64,000 bases of DNA from JAHCHG01 sp965214585 (GCA_965214585.1 OZ243957.1:2604001-2668000); one strand, 5' to 3'. Positions 17,165 to 25,849 are shown, numbered from the stretch's first letter. The notes: a model not told the origin generated them from the sequence alone. Numbers and translations: made by a program.

Positions 17165-17761
17165 ATGAAATCCGTGGAAATAAAGTCTTGGAAAACATAT
17201 AAATTAGGCGATTTATGTAAACAAGACAAACTTATAGTTGACCCGTTTTCACAAGAAGCTAAAAAACTTCCATATCTAAGTCTTGAACATATAGAAAGCG
17301 AAACCGGGAAAATCTCAAAAAATGATATTGAGAGCATTGATGAAACAGTTAAAAGCAATACGTTCTTGTTTGATTCCCGCCACGTTTTGTATGGGAAACT
17401 CAGACCTTACCTTAATAAAGTTGCATTGCCGGATTTTAAGGGACGCTGCACCACAGAATTAATTCCGCTGCTTCCTACGGAATATATTCTTAGAGAATTT
17501 CTAGCTTGGATTCTAAGAAAACCTCAAACTATTGACTTGGCAATGCGTGAAAAAACAGGAGCGAGAATGCCTCGTGCAAATATGAAAAGCCTTTTTGAAA
17601 TGCAGGTAAAAATTCCATCAATAAAAGAACAAAAAGAATTAGCAAAAAAAATATCTGCTAAGATGAAGTTAATTGAAGAAAATAAACAAATACATTTTGA
17701 GCAAATTAAATTGCTGGATACTTTAATAAAACAAACATTAAGGGAGTTTCCACATTTCTAA
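17165..17761 (+). CDS. half-size type I-like specificity subunit (HsdS, single TRD)
   Basis: About 198 residues, half the length of a normal HsdS. It has one target-recognition domain, opening W-K-T-Y-K-L-G-D and containing LPYLSLEHIES and the ARMPRANMKSLFEMQVKIPS junction, plus one coiled-coil spacer (KEQKELAKKISAKM...). The ATG at 17165 is preferred over the upstream TTG at 17159. Half-S subunits work as dimers, so the target should be two identical inverted half-sites around a fixed spacer. It is first in a three-gene set (S, nuclease, M), 15 bp before the nuclease gene. Codon use is AT-rich (AGA, ATA) compared with serA. Confidence 0.85.
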   Translation: MKSVEIKSWKTYKLGDLCKQDKLIVDPFSQEAKKLPYLSLEHIESETGKISKNDIESIDETVKSNTFLFDSRHVLYGKLRPYLNKVALPDFKGRCTTELIPLLPTEYILREFLAWILRKPQTIDLAMREKTGARMPRANMKSLFEMQVKIPSIKEQKELAKKISAKMKLIEENKQIHFEQIKLLDTLIKQTLREFPHF

Positions 17762-17775
17762 AAACATCAACAAAA

Positions 17776-18594
17776 ATGAATGCAAAAAAGAAAAAATTTT
17801 TAGAATTAGGTTATCAAATAAGCGAAGGCAAGGCTTCAATAGATGGAATTTCGGAATTTGTTTCTCTTTTAATGCCCGAAACAGTTGGTTTGGTCAATGA
17901 GCATTTTTCTCCAAGACAATTAGTTAAGCAATCAAGAGAAATAGAACCTCTGCCCACAAATAAAAGACAACTTTCAAGTTATAGAACCCGATTGGGAACG
18001 ATGCTCGAATACGCAATCAGCACACACTTAGATAGAGCTATTGAGGAAACTTTCGGAGTAGATTTAAGATTAACTTTTGCAGTTGCACACGAATATCCAG
18101 ATTTCTATGTTAGGGATGCTGTTTTAGGACAGAGAGTTAGAATTGAGATGAAAGCTGTTGATGCCGATTCAGATGAACAATCGGCACGTTTTAGTGTGCT
18201 GAGTAGTCTTATTGAAGGCGAAAAAGATGTTGTCTTATTGATTGGTTGGGAGTGGAAGCAAACGATCACTGAAAATGGCACAGAGTGTGAATATCCCGAA
18301 ATCTTTTCTTATGTAGTCGTGCCTTCTGCCGATTTAGCAGGTGAACGTGACCAAAGTGTTATTCTAAGAGGTGGAAAGATTGAAGATAATCGCATTCTAG
18401 TTCCGAGAAAAGGATTTATAGGCGAACTAACCGAAGACAAAGGAAATGCAGGGAAAATACTTCGATTAATTCATCACACCCGTAAAGCCGAACCATTTAA
18501 ACTTTCTCAGCACGTTCAAAAATACTTACAATTTACCAAAACAGTTTCAGGAAGAGTCAAATCAGTAAAGAAATCTAAAAAAGACAAAACTTAA
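17776..18594 (+). CDS. stand-alone PD-(D/E)XK restriction endonuclease candidate
   Basis: 272 residues, no membrane segment or helicase motif. A restriction-endonuclease core is visible: Glu79 in a helix (GTMLEYA), Asp109 in YPDFYVRD, and Glu124-x-Lys126 in the strand RIEMKAV. This spacing fits PD-(D/E)XK type II enzymes. It lies between hsdS and hsdM with gaps of 15 and 1 bp, so all three are surely co-expressed. No HsdR-type translocase is present. I infer that this protein replaces HsdR as the cleaving subunit, as R.AhdI does in the AhdI system. I cannot name a closer family. Confidence 0.72.
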   Translation: MNAKKKKFLELGYQISEGKASIDGISEFVSLLMPETVGLVNEHFSPRQLVKQSREIEPLPTNKRQLSSYRTRLGTMLEYAISTHLDRAIEETFGVDLRLTFAVAHEYPDFYVRDAVLGQRVRIEMKAVDADSDEQSARFSVLSSLIEGEKDVVLLIGWEWKQTITENGTECEYPEIFSYVVVPSADLAGERDQSVILRGGKIEDNRILVPRKGFIGELTEDKGNAGKILRLIHHTRKAEPFKLSQHVQKYLQFTKTVSGRVKSVKKSKKDKT

Positions 18595-18595
18595 A

Positions 18596-20095
18596 ATGAC
18601 TATTACAGCAAAAAAAACGAAATTAAACTTACAAAATAAACATAAAACTCAGCAGTCGCTTAATAGAGTTTTTTGGTCTGTTTGCGATATTTTGAGACGG
18701 TCAAATTGTGCGGGTGTAATGCAGTATATTCCCGAACTTTCTTGGCTGTTGTTTTTAAGAATGTTGGATGAGCAAGAAATAGACGATACAGAAACTATTA
18801 AAAGTCCTTACAGATGGAAAGATTGGGCTAGTCCAAAAGGGTCTAAGCGGATTGAACTTGAGCAATCATCGGAGCATCTGTTGGATTTTGTTAAAAATGA
18901 TCTCTTTCCATATTTTAAGAAAGTTAGTGAAACTAAAAATATTCCATTAAAATTCAAAGTAGTTTCTGAAGTAGTATCTCGTTTAAATACTACTAAAATT
19001 GATACCGAAGAAAATTTAACATCTATTCTGGATAGAGTTGACAAAATCACCACCGAAAAAATTGATAAAACGCACGTTTTTCCTATTTCACAAGTCTATG
19101 AAGGCTTATTGTTAAAAATGGGAGAAAAAGCTAATGATGGCGGACAGTTTTTTACGCCCAGAGAAGTAATCAGAATGATGATTAAAGTGATAAATCCTCA
19201 AATCAACGAAACAGTTTATGATCCCTGTTGCGGGACGGGCGGTTTTCTAGCTCAAACTTACGAATATATTCGAGAAAGTAATGAAATTAATAAAGATAAG
19301 CTGAAAATTATTAAAGAAAAAACATTTTTTGGACGGGAAAAAGAAAATCTGATTTTTCCGATAGCTTTAGCAAACTTAGTATTACACGGAATAGATTATC
19401 CTCAAATTTGGCACGGTAATACGCTTACAAGAAATGAAAATTATGGTGAATTTTTTTCTAAAAACTTTAAGTCAAAATTTGATGTAATTCTAAGTAATCC
19501 GCCATTTGGCGGAAAGGAAGGAGATGAAGCTAAAACATTTTTCGATTTCAAATCGGGAGCAACTCAAGTTTTATTCCTTCAACACATTATTGAAAGCCTC
19601 AAAAAAGGCGGACGGTGTGCAGTAATAGTAGATGAAGGTATTTTATTCAGAAATTCCGATAATGCTTTTCTGAATTTGAAGAAAAGACTTTTAGCCGAGT
19701 GCGATCTATGGTGCATTTTAAGTCTGCCAATTGGTGCATTTGCAGGAGCAGGAGCAGGCGTGAAAACTAATGTTCTCTTTTTCACCAAAGGAAAGCCTAC
19801 TGAAAATATTTGGTATTATGATTTATCAGATTTGAAATTAGGGAAAAAAACGCCAATGACTGCAAAACATTTTGCTGATTTTTTAAATTTATTACCCGAA
19901 AAACCGGATAGTCAAAGAAGTTGGACAGTTAGCAAAAAGAAGAGCGAAAATAGAAATTATGACTTAAAGGCAGCAAATCCAAATATAAAATTTTTTGAGA
20001 ATACGCTATCTAAGCCAGAAATAATTTCTCTTATAAATAAAAATAATAAGCAAATCAACAAATTAACATCAAAGCTAAGTGCCGGTGATTTCTAA
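18596..20095 (+). CDS. HsdM-type N6-adenine DNA methyltransferase
   Basis: 499 residues. The N-terminal HsdM helical domain (about 15-160) is followed by an N6-adenine MTase domain: GQFFTPREV (183-191), SAM-binding motif I DPCCGTGGF (209-217) and catalytic NPPF (301-304). The C-terminal tail (about 430-499) resembles the part that docks on HsdS. The ATG is one base past the nuclease stop. Partnered with a half-size HsdS, it should form a dimeric M2S2 methylase that protects a palindromic bipartite site. Base composition matches the other two genes of the locus and not the flanks. Confidence 0.92.
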   Translation: MTITAKKTKLNLQNKHKTQQSLNRVFWSVCDILRRSNCAGVMQYIPELSWLLFLRMLDEQEIDDTETIKSPYRWKDWASPKGSKRIELEQSSEHLLDFVKNDLFPYFKKVSETKNIPLKFKVVSEVVSRLNTTKIDTEENLTSILDRVDKITTEKIDKTHVFPISQVYEGLLLKMGEKANDGGQFFTPREVIRMMIKVINPQINETVYDPCCGTGGFLAQTYEYIRESNEINKDKLKIIKEKTFFGREKENLIFPIALANLVLHGIDYPQIWHGNTLTRNENYGEFFSKNFKSKFDVILSNPPFGGKEGDEAKTFFDFKSGATQVLFLQHIIESLKKGGRCAVIVDEGILFRNSDNAFLNLKKRLLAECDLWCILSLPIGAFAGAGAGVKTNVLFFTKGKPTENIWYYDLSDLKLGKKTPMTAKHFADFLNLLPEKPDSQRSWTVSKKKSENRNYDLKAANPNIKFFENTLSKPEIISLINKNNKQINKLTSKLSAGDF

Positions 20096-20113
20096 AAAAA
20101 TTATATGTAAGAA

Positions 20114-20884
20114 TTATTTTGCCAATCTTTCAGCAAGCAATTTATAAACGTGATAATTATAGACAAGTCCGATGTGCGTTCCCGTAACTTCAAAATTGTT
20201 TGCTGAAAAACGCGACACGCAGTTGCGCCAATCAACTATTCCGTCGGTTTTCGTGTAAACGGCTGTTTGTCTGATCTTTTTAGGCAGAAAACTCTGTAAA
20301 GCGTTGACGGCGGGGCATTTACAATAGCCCGTGTAGCAGTTCGGAAAATCCGCTTTGTCGTTTTTAGCGAAAATTCGGCTGCGGATTCTTTTTGAAACTT
20401 CTAAAACTTTCGGATGCGAGCGAACGCCGCGAAATGGCGAGGCGAGAGTCGTCACCGATTCGATCAGATCGGTTCGCTGAATCGCGGCGGAACGCGATAA
20501 AACGCCGCCTAAACTGTGTCCGATCAGGTGGACTTTTTTTCCCGTTTCCCTGTGCGCCGTTTCAATTGTTTCGAGCAGTTTTTCGGAGAGCGTATTCAAG
20601 CAGTCGGCATTCCAGCCGATATTTGAAAGATAGGATTTGTAGCCGATGCGTCCGAGCCACATATAAAGTTCGTAGAGATACAAATCCGAACCCAAAAAAC
20701 CCGGCACGACAATTGCCGCCGAATCGTCGCCTTTCGGCACGCCGAAGCCGTAATAAAGGGGCGAAAGATGAAGCAAAGTCCAGTCAACGCCGACCAAGGA
20801 CTCAAACCAGATCGGCAAAGCGGATTCGCGTGCTTCCCTGTCAAAACCCGTCAAAACTTCAATTTCGCCTTCTAAAATGTCCAT
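20114..20884 (-). CDS. alpha/beta hydrolase (lipase/esterase-like)
   Basis: 256 residues. The nucleophile elbow GHSLGG (Ser124) follows an oxyanion-type VVPGFLGSDLYLYEL segment. The probable acid is in the DGIVDW segment and the His in GTHIGL. It resembles triacylglycerol-lipase/PGAP1-like esterases that act on acylated lipids. The gene abuts the WS/DGAT acyltransferase: the upstream stop codon at 20885-20887 touches this start at 20882-20884. The two are therefore translationally coupled, and a role in wax-ester or triacylglycerol turnover is a reasonable inference. Confidence 0.85.
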   Translation of the reverse strand: MDILEGEIEVLTGFDREARESALPIWFESLVGVDWTLLHLSPLYYGFGVPKGDDSAAIVVPGFLGSDLYLYELYMWLGRIGYKSYLSNIGWNADCLNTLSEKLLETIETAHRETGKKVHLIGHSLGGVLSRSAAIQRTDLIESVTTLASPFRGVRSHPKVLEVSKRIRSRIFAKNDKADFPNCYTGYCKCPAVNALQSFLPKKIRQTAVYTKTDGIVDWRNCVSRFSANNFEVTGTHIGLVYNYHVYKLLAERLAK

Positions 20885-22336
20885 TTATTTTTTAGCTGTT
20901 TTCGCTTTCGATCTTTGTTTTTCCAAATCGTCAATTACCGCTTTCAAATCCGCAAAACTCGCATCCAGAAATTCTCTGAATTTTTCAACGTCCTTCATCG
21001 CCTTTTTATCGGATGAAAGTCCGAAGTAGAGAGTTTGATTATAACTCAAAATCGCGCATCCCAAGCCGATTCCATAGCCAATCGGCACGTATGGATAATA
21101 TTTCGTCATCTTCTGCCCGACAAGATAAAGCGGAATCTGCGGACCGGGAACATTCGTCGCCACCATATTAAAAGGCGGAAACGGCAGATCGGCAATCGCG
21201 CCCAAAACAGACTGAACGGGCGCGGGCAAAATCGAAAACATCGAACCGACCATCAACAAACCGCCCGCCAAATTCGCTTCTTTCATTATGCCCGTTTTTT
21301 CGTTGATATACGCAAATCTTTCGGTTAAATCAGTAATATCCAGAGGAACTTCGACGGGCAGAATCGAGATCAGATTGCCGAGAGAACCGCGTTTATCGTC
21401 CTGCCTAAGACTGACCGGCACCATAAAACGCACGATCTGTCCTTCGATTTCCTGTTCGTGATGTGCGACATAACGCGAAACGGCTTCGCTTAAAATTGTT
21501 AAAACGACATCATTTACAGTTCCATTTAAAACGGTGCGAATTTCTCTCGCATCTGCGAAAGGAATTTCGCTCCACGCCAATCTTCGCTCGCCCGAACATT
21601 CGCCGTTAAACGGCAGCAACGGCGCGGGAGTCATCGCCGCGGGTAAAACTTCCGCAAGACTCGGCAGTTGTTCCGCCGCTTGCGGATTCAAAAGTTTCGA
21701 TGCCAGAAGCAACATTCCGCCCTGCATTTCCATCATCCGATTCATTCCTTCTTCCATTCCGCCAAGTAGAGAATCAAAAAATGTGCGTGTCGGATCATCA
21801 GTTTTTTTCGGCTTCGGCATTTCTTTCGGCTTCGGCGGAACGGGCGAACCTTCGGGCGTAATATCAAAGATAATTTTTATCAGATCAACTCCCGAAATTC
21901 CGTCAACCATACAATGATGAACCTTGACGATCAGCGCGGATTTTTTCGCATCTGCGAGATCGTTGACGATAAAAATTTCCCAAAGCGGTTTTTCTCTGTC
22001 CATCACGCCGCTCATTTTCTCGCCCGCTAAATCTATTAAATCTTGATCTAATAATTTTTTCTTCGATTTTATCTCGAAAATGTGATTGTTAATGTCGAAA
22101 TCTTCGTCAAATTCCCACGTCGGATGCGCGATATTAAACGGGTCGGGAACAACTTTTTGCGTGTAGCGCGTGAGCAGATGCAGACGGTCTTCGAGGTGCT
22201 TGACAACCTTTTTGCGGTCAAGTTTGCCTTCAAAAATGCTCGTGCTGCCGATGTGCAGCGGACATTCTTTTTTCTCAAGATACAGAAATACCGAGTCGAG
22301 AGATGTTAAACGGCGATTTAATTCAGGCTGACTCAT
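20885..22336 (-). CDS. wax ester synthase/diacylglycerol acyltransferase (WS/DGAT)
   Basis: 483 residues. It has the bifunctional acyltransferase architecture: the catalytic HHxxxDG motif (His140, His141, Asp145, Gly146, in KVHHCMVDGISG), the preceding PLWE (117-120) and the C-terminal NVPGP segment. The enzyme esterifies acyl-CoA to diacylglycerol or fatty alcohol to make neutral storage lipid at the inner membrane. It heads a pair with an alpha/beta hydrolase. A GNAT gene and two phasin genes lie upstream on the same strand, so this region appears to deal with storage granules. Confidence 0.93.
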   Translation of the reverse strand: MSQPELNRRLTSLDSVFLYLEKKECPLHIGSTSIFEGKLDRKKVVKHLEDRLHLLTRYTQKVVPDPFNIAHPTWEFDEDFDINNHIFEIKSKKKLLDQDLIDLAGEKMSGVMDREKPLWEIFIVNDLADAKKSALIVKVHHCMVDGISGVDLIKIIFDITPEGSPVPPKPKEMPKPKKTDDPTRTFFDSLLGGMEEGMNRMMEMQGGMLLLASKLLNPQAAEQLPSLAEVLPAAMTPAPLLPFNGECSGERRLAWSEIPFADAREIRTVLNGTVNDVVLTILSEAVSRYVAHHEQEIEGQIVRFMVPVSLRQDDKRGSLGNLISILPVEVPLDITDLTERFAYINEKTGIMKEANLAGGLLMVGSMFSILPAPVQSVLGAIADLPFPPFNMVATNVPGPQIPLYLVGQKMTKYYPYVPIGYGIGLGCAILSYNQTLYFGLSSDKKAMKDVEKFREFLDASFADLKAVIDDLEKQRSKAKTAKK

Positions 22337-22389
22337 TTTGATTTCGGATGTCGAATTTCGGATTTCGGATTTTTAGGCATTCAATAAAT

Positions 22390-22959
22390 TTATTCTTGTG
22401 TTAAACCGCTTACATCATAAGACATCGCAATCAGATCGTGTGTGCGGTCTTTGCGATCAATTACATAATCGGCAAGCAGTGCTTCGATGCGGAAGCCGAG
22501 TTTTTCAAAAACCTGCACCGCGCTTTTCTGTTCCGCCGCCATACGCGCGACAACTTTTTGCAAATCGAGTTCTTTCGCTATTGCGAAAAGTTCACCGGCT
22601 AAAATATGTCCCAAGCCGATTCCGCGAACTTCGGGCGACAAAAGCAGAATCATTTCGCCAAGATGCCTCGTCCAAATCTGGTCCGTGTGCATAAGGCTGC
22701 CGTGTCCGACGAGTTTTCCGCCCGATTCGACCAAGATCGTGTGCCAACTTCCTTCCTCGTTTCGCTCAACCCAACGCTCGACAAAATCTTCGTCCGTTAC
22801 GTCAAATGAAAGAAAAAGCAGATCATCTTCCGGCAGAGAACGTCCGAATTCCAAAAGCGCGTCTTCATCTTCCGGTTTCATCAAACGCAAGGTAACTTCG
22901 GTGTTTTTCGCCTTCGTCGTCCACGGATATTTTCTTTTCGTCGCCGCTTGTTTTGCCAT
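22390..22959 (-). CDS. GNAT-family N-acetyltransferase
   Basis: 189 residues. The GNAT fold is visible: beta4/alpha3 region MILLLSPEVRGIGLGHILAGELF with the V/I-R-G-x-G-x-G acetyl-CoA loop, followed by FEKLGFRIEALLADYVID, the typical C-terminal strand pair. The N-terminus is basic. Substrate unknown. It lies between the phasin-like gene and the WS/DGAT gene on the same strand, with gaps of 20 and 53 bp, so co-transcription is likely. A link to lipid granules is positional only. Confidence 0.88.
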   Translation of the reverse strand: MAKQAATKRKYPWTTKAKNTEVTLRLMKPEDEDALLEFGRSLPEDDLLFLSFDVTDEDFVERWVERNEEGSWHTILVESGGKLVGHGSLMHTDQIWTRHLGEMILLLSPEVRGIGLGHILAGELFAIAKELDLQKVVARMAAEQKSAVQVFEKLGFRIEALLADYVIDRKDRTHDLIAMSYDVSGLTQE

Positions 22960-22979
22960 TTATTTCCTCAAAAAACAAT

Positions 22980-23735
22980 TTATTTATTTTCTTTCGAGCT
23001 GCCGAAAATCGGCATTTGCTGTGCCATATCGAGCCAGCGTTTTTGAATTTCGACGTAACTGCTCATCGTCGCTTCCGCAAAATCGGCTAGCGCGGCGGCG
23101 GATGAATTTTCGTCCAGATTCATTCCGTCTTTGACGGCTTTAACCATTTGTTTGTTCTGCTCGGCAGCAAAATCGAGCCACGTTTTACGCATTTTGATAA
23201 TCGTATCCAAACCTTGTGCAGTTGCGTTCTGAACATTGCCGATGATATTCGGATCGGACAAACTCGCGCCCGATTTAACGGTTTGCATTAATTCTTCGCT
23301 TTGTCCGATGGCGATCTCCGACCACTTTCTCTGCACATTTACAAAATCTTCGATGCTCTGCTGCGCCCACTTCGCAAGTGCGTCGGACGGCGCGTTCTCC
23401 GTCATTCCCGCGACGTTTGAAACCGTCTTGAAAACCGTTTCGTATTGTTTCGTCATCAATTCGAGCCACATTTTCTGCGCTTCGGTCAATTGATAAACAA
23501 TCTTTTCCGCCCATTCCGCGCTGATTTCAGGAGTTTTTGCCGCCTGTTTCTTCGTTTCGGCTTTTGGCGTTTCCTGTTTTTTCTCAGAACCTGCCGTTTT
23601 GGAAGCCTTTTTTGCAGGCGGTTTTGCTATTCCTTTTTTCGCTTTCGGTTTAGCTTTGCTTGTTGATTCCGTCTTTGCTTTTGTTTTGGAAGCGGTCTTT
23701 TTTTTCGCCGCTGTTTTCTTTTTTGTTTCTGCCAT
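22980..23735 (-). CDS. phasin-like protein with a Lys/Ala-rich histone-like N-terminus
   Basis: 251 residues in two parts. Residues 1-75 are Lys/Ala/Pro-rich repeats (AAKKKTAAKKKTAS, KPPAKKASK) like the DNA-binding tails of PhaF/PhaM or histone H1. Residues about 76-245 are helical, with four similar stretches of pattern W-x-x-x-x-x-x-E-x-x-Q and ending in WLDMAQQMPIFG, typical of phasins. PhaF/PhaM proteins tie polyhydroxyalkanoate granules to the nucleoid, and the two-part layout suggests that role. A second phasin gene and phaR lie next to it. Confidence 0.8.
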   Translation of the reverse strand: MAETKKKTAAKKKTASKTKAKTESTSKAKPKAKKGIAKPPAKKASKTAGSEKKQETPKAETKKQAAKTPEISAEWAEKIVYQLTEAQKMWLELMTKQYETVFKTVSNVAGMTENAPSDALAKWAQQSIEDFVNVQRKWSEIAIGQSEELMQTVKSGASLSDPNIIGNVQNATAQGLDTIIKMRKTWLDFAAEQNKQMVKAVKDGMNLDENSSAAALADFAEATMSSYVEIQKRWLDMAQQMPIFGSSKENK

Positions 23736-23846
23736 TGTCTTGTTAAATTATGTCTGTAAATTTTTGATAGAAAACTTCTACGATCAATTTACCATAAATT
23801 TTTCCCTTTGTGATTATATTCAGTTTATAAATTTTAACACAAATTA

Positions 23847-23880
23847 AAAAAAGCCCGCAGTTTTTCACTACGGGCTTTTT
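23847..23880 (-). terminator. intrinsic terminator after the phasin gene
   Basis: AAAAAGCCCG-AGT pairs with ACT-CGGGCTTTTT around a short loop. There are A/T runs on both sides, so it could work in both directions. It lies 14 bp past the stop of the minus-strand phasin gene. Confidence 0.8.
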
Positions 23881-23893
23881 CGATTTTTCTAAA

Positions 23894-24277
23894 TTATTTT
23901 GCTGCCGATTGTGCCTTATCTGCAACATTTTCGACTGTTTCGCCGACATTGCTGAGAATATTTTTGCCGAGATTGACAACTTCTTTCTGCAAAGGAAGTT
24001 CCATATTCGCAGTTGCGGTAATTAAACTTTCACCCGCTTTTGAAAAAAGTTTGATCCAGTCCTGACGAATTTCAGCCGCCGTGTCCCAGTAGTTTTTTGC
24101 AACTTTTAACGCTTCGACATTTGTATCGTAACCGACTTTATACATTCCTTCGACGTAATCTTCGGTAACTTCCATAGTCTTAACAGTCGCGTCAAGCGTA
24201 GCTTTTGCGCTTCTTTCGGTTAAATCCGTTGCTTTGTCAATCGTTTCGCTAAGTTGTGATTTCTTTGTATTTGCCAT
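23894..24277 (-). CDS. phasin family protein
   Basis: 127 residues, all helical and amphipathic, no signal peptide. The repeated T/A/K heptad-like pattern (ERSAKATLDATVKTMEVTEDYVEGMYKVGYD, then NYWDTAAEIRQDWIKLFSKAGESL) is that of small phasins, which coat polyhydroxyalkanoate granules. An AGGAG ribosome-binding site lies upstream of the start, and a strong terminator directly follows the stop, so the gene is probably a single transcript. PhaR, the expected regulator of phasin genes, is encoded divergently 390 bp away. Confidence 0.85.
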   Translation of the reverse strand: MANTKKSQLSETIDKATDLTERSAKATLDATVKTMEVTEDYVEGMYKVGYDTNVEALKVAKNYWDTAAEIRQDWIKLFSKAGESLITATANMELPLQKEVVNLGKNILSNVGETVENVADKAQSAAK

Positions 24278-24495
24278 TGTAAATTTTTCTCCTTTTTAAC
24301 TTTCTAAAATATTTTCTATAATTTTTAAGCGGAATATTTTGCCGCTCTATGTTTTTGAGATTAAAATATTTCAATTATCTTGTCAAGCGTTTATTTCGCA
24401 TTTGCGAAATAAATTTTGCAACAAAAAGTTAAACTTAATAATTACAACAATTAAAATTTTCACAAAATGTGAATAAAGTGAAGTTTTGTAATAAA
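24278..24495. other. phasin upstream region
   Basis: AT-rich gap between the phasin gene and a REP element. It probably contains the phasin promoter and any PhaR operator, but no site is clear enough to mark. Confidence 0.4.
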
Positions 24496-24580
24496 TCAGA
24501 ACCGTGAGCGATAGCGAACGGGTAAAATCTGCGCTTTCCAACTGCAAAATTAACCAAGTCGCTATCGCTCCCTGTTCTGA
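24496..24580. repeat. REP palindrome copy A (RAYT-associated family)
   Basis: Starts TCAGAACCGTGAGCGATAGC and ends with the inverted copy GCTATCGCTCCCTGTTCTGA, separated by a variable centre. The same 85-87 bp layout recurs at 25731 and 27430, and half copies lie at 25127 and 25821. All are within 3 kb of a RAYT transposase gene. Confidence 0.85.
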
Positions 24581-24668
24581 TTGATTGATTCGCAAATGCT
24601 AAGAAAATAATTTATTTGATGAAAAATATAAATTAGTGTCGCATTTTATGATATTATTTTTCTAATAT

Positions 24669-25178
24669 ATGGCGAGAAAGAAAAAGCAAAAAGAAGAATC
24701 GGACGAACTTTTAATAAAACGATACAGCAATCGTCGGCTTTATAATACGGAAACGAAAGATTACGTCAGCTACGAAGATTTGGCGAAAATCGTGCGCGGC
24801 GGCAGCGATATAAAAGTTATTGATTCAAAGTCCAAAGAAGATGTCACGAAATCGGTTTTGATACAAGTGATCTTAGAAGAAGAAAAGAACGACAAAACCG
24901 TTTTGCCGACGGATTTTCTATTTCAGGTTTTGCGCTCGCGCGATGATTCTTTGCAGGATTTTTTCAAAAATCATCTTTCGGCAAGTTTCGAGGCATATTT
25001 GAAAACCAAAGAAGAATTCGACAATCGCTTCCGAAGCATTCTGAAATTGGCGTTTTCCGCGCCGCAAACTTTTGAAAAACTCATTCCCGGCGCGGAAGTT
25101 ATGCGCGAAGTGTTAACAGGTAAAATCAGAACAGGGAGCGATAGCGACTTGGTAAATGATGAAGATGAAGAGAGTTAA
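24669..25178 (+). CDS. phaR: polyhydroxyalkanoate synthesis regulator PhaR
   Basis: 169 residues. The N-terminal PHB/PHA accumulation regulator DNA-binding domain (about 14-75) is clear: LLIKRYSNRRLYNTETKDYV followed by SYEDLAKIVRGG and KSVLIQVILEEE. The middle helical part (LRSRDDSLQDFFKNHLSASFEAY) matches PhaR, which represses phasin genes until polymer granules titrate it. Two phasin genes are encoded divergently next door. Residues about 153-163 (GKIRTGSDSDLVND) are encoded by a half REP element, so the native C-terminal tail has been replaced by repeat-derived sequence. Confidence 0.92.
   Translation: MARKKKQKEESDELLIKRYSNRRLYNTETKDYVSYEDLAKIVRGGSDIKVIDSKSKEDVTKSVLIQVILEEEKNDKTVLPTDFLFQVLRSRDDSLQDFFKNHLSASFEAYLKTKEEFDNRFRSILKLAFSAPQTFEKLIPGAEVMREVLTGKIRTGSDSDLVNDEDEES
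25127..25155. repeat. half REP element inside the phaR 3' end
   Basis: TCAGAACAGGGAGCGATAGC followed by GACTTGGTA is the right arm of the local REP family in inverted orientation. It is read in frame as IRTGSDSDLV in the PhaR tail. Confidence 0.85.
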
Positions 25179-25198
25179 ACAAAACGGGAAACGCCACT

Positions 25199-25720
25199 TT
25201 ATTCATTGAAATCCGGCAATGGTTTTCCTTGTCCATTGATTACATAATCAACTGCTTTTTCGATACTTTTCTCCGTCCACAACCAACGCTTACTGCCTTT
25301 TTCAGCCCACGGAGAATTTTCAGACCGCCAGCAATTTGCTTTTCGCATCTCGCGTGTGGCATTTGCTTTTAAGGCAATCAAAACTTTGTTCGGATGTTTC
25401 GCTCCGACCGCAACGACAGTATGAATATGATTTGTTCTTGCATTCAAAGCGTAAATTTTCCAACCTCGAATTTGACAAGTTTCCCGCACGGCATTTTCAA
25501 CTACTTTTCGCATTTGGGCTGTCAATTTTACAGGCTCATTCTTGAGCAGATTTTTATTATAATCCGCCCATTTCTGATTTGGTTTTATGAACGGAGTTTG
25601 ATAAATATTGTGAGTTCTGTCAACTGAACCGCGCTCATCTCCGTGCAGCCAAGTTCCGTAGCTTCTAAACGTAATAAGATAAGCTAAGGGAATTCCGGTG
25701 TCATTCCATTCTTTTGCCAT
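25199..25720 (-). CDS. rayT: REP-associated tyrosine transposase (RAYT, IS200/IS605-like Y1 HUH)
   Basis: 173 residues. It carries the HUH metal-binding motif His98-Ile-His100 in RTNHIHTVV and the catalytic tyrosine candidate Tyr159 in KAVDYVINGQG, the core features of Y1 transposases. The N-terminal YLITFRSYGTWLHGDERGSVDR pattern is typical of the RAYT branch rather than of mobile IS200. It is a single gene without IS ends, and five REP palindromes or half palindromes lie within about 2 kb on both sides, which is the normal setting of a RAYT that mobilises REP sequences in trans. Confidence 0.88.
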   Translation of the reverse strand: MAKEWNDTGIPLAYLITFRSYGTWLHGDERGSVDRTHNIYQTPFIKPNQKWADYNKNLLKNEPVKLTAQMRKVVENAVRETCQIRGWKIYALNARTNHIHTVVAVGAKHPNKVLIALKANATREMRKANCWRSENSPWAEKGSKRWLWTEKSIEKAVDYVINGQGKPLPDFNE

Positions 25721-25730
25721 AACATTCTTA

Positions 25731-25816
25731 TCAGAACCGCAAGCGGTAGCGAGCGGGTATTTTTTACGCTAATTATTTTATCACGTTTAGCAAGTCGCTA
25801 TCGCTCCCTGTTCTGA
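25731..25816. repeat. REP palindrome copy B
   Basis: TCAGAACCGCAAGCGGTAGC to GCTATCGCTCCCTGTTCTGA, 86 bp. It starts 10 bp upstream of the RAYT start codon, as often seen for the REP partner of a RAYT gene. Confidence 0.85.
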
Positions 25817-25820
25817 TTTT

Positions 25821-25849
25821 TACCAAGTCGCTATCGCTCCCTGTTCTGA
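25821..25849. repeat. half REP element next to the HMG-CoA reductase stop
   Basis: TACCAAGTCGCTATCGCTCC followed by CTGTTCTGA repeats the right arm of copy B. It ends on the base before the stop codon of the minus-strand HMG-CoA reductase gene. Confidence 0.8.

Noticed and set aside
17114..20114. serA 3'-end duplication around the restriction-modification locus
   Set aside because: Looked for a copy of the serA end after hsdM, as in the three bracketed cassettes, and found none.
24383..24595. 70-residue minus ORF upstream of the phasin gene
   Set aside because: Runs through REP copy A and AT-rich sequence; no conserved features or ribosome-binding site.
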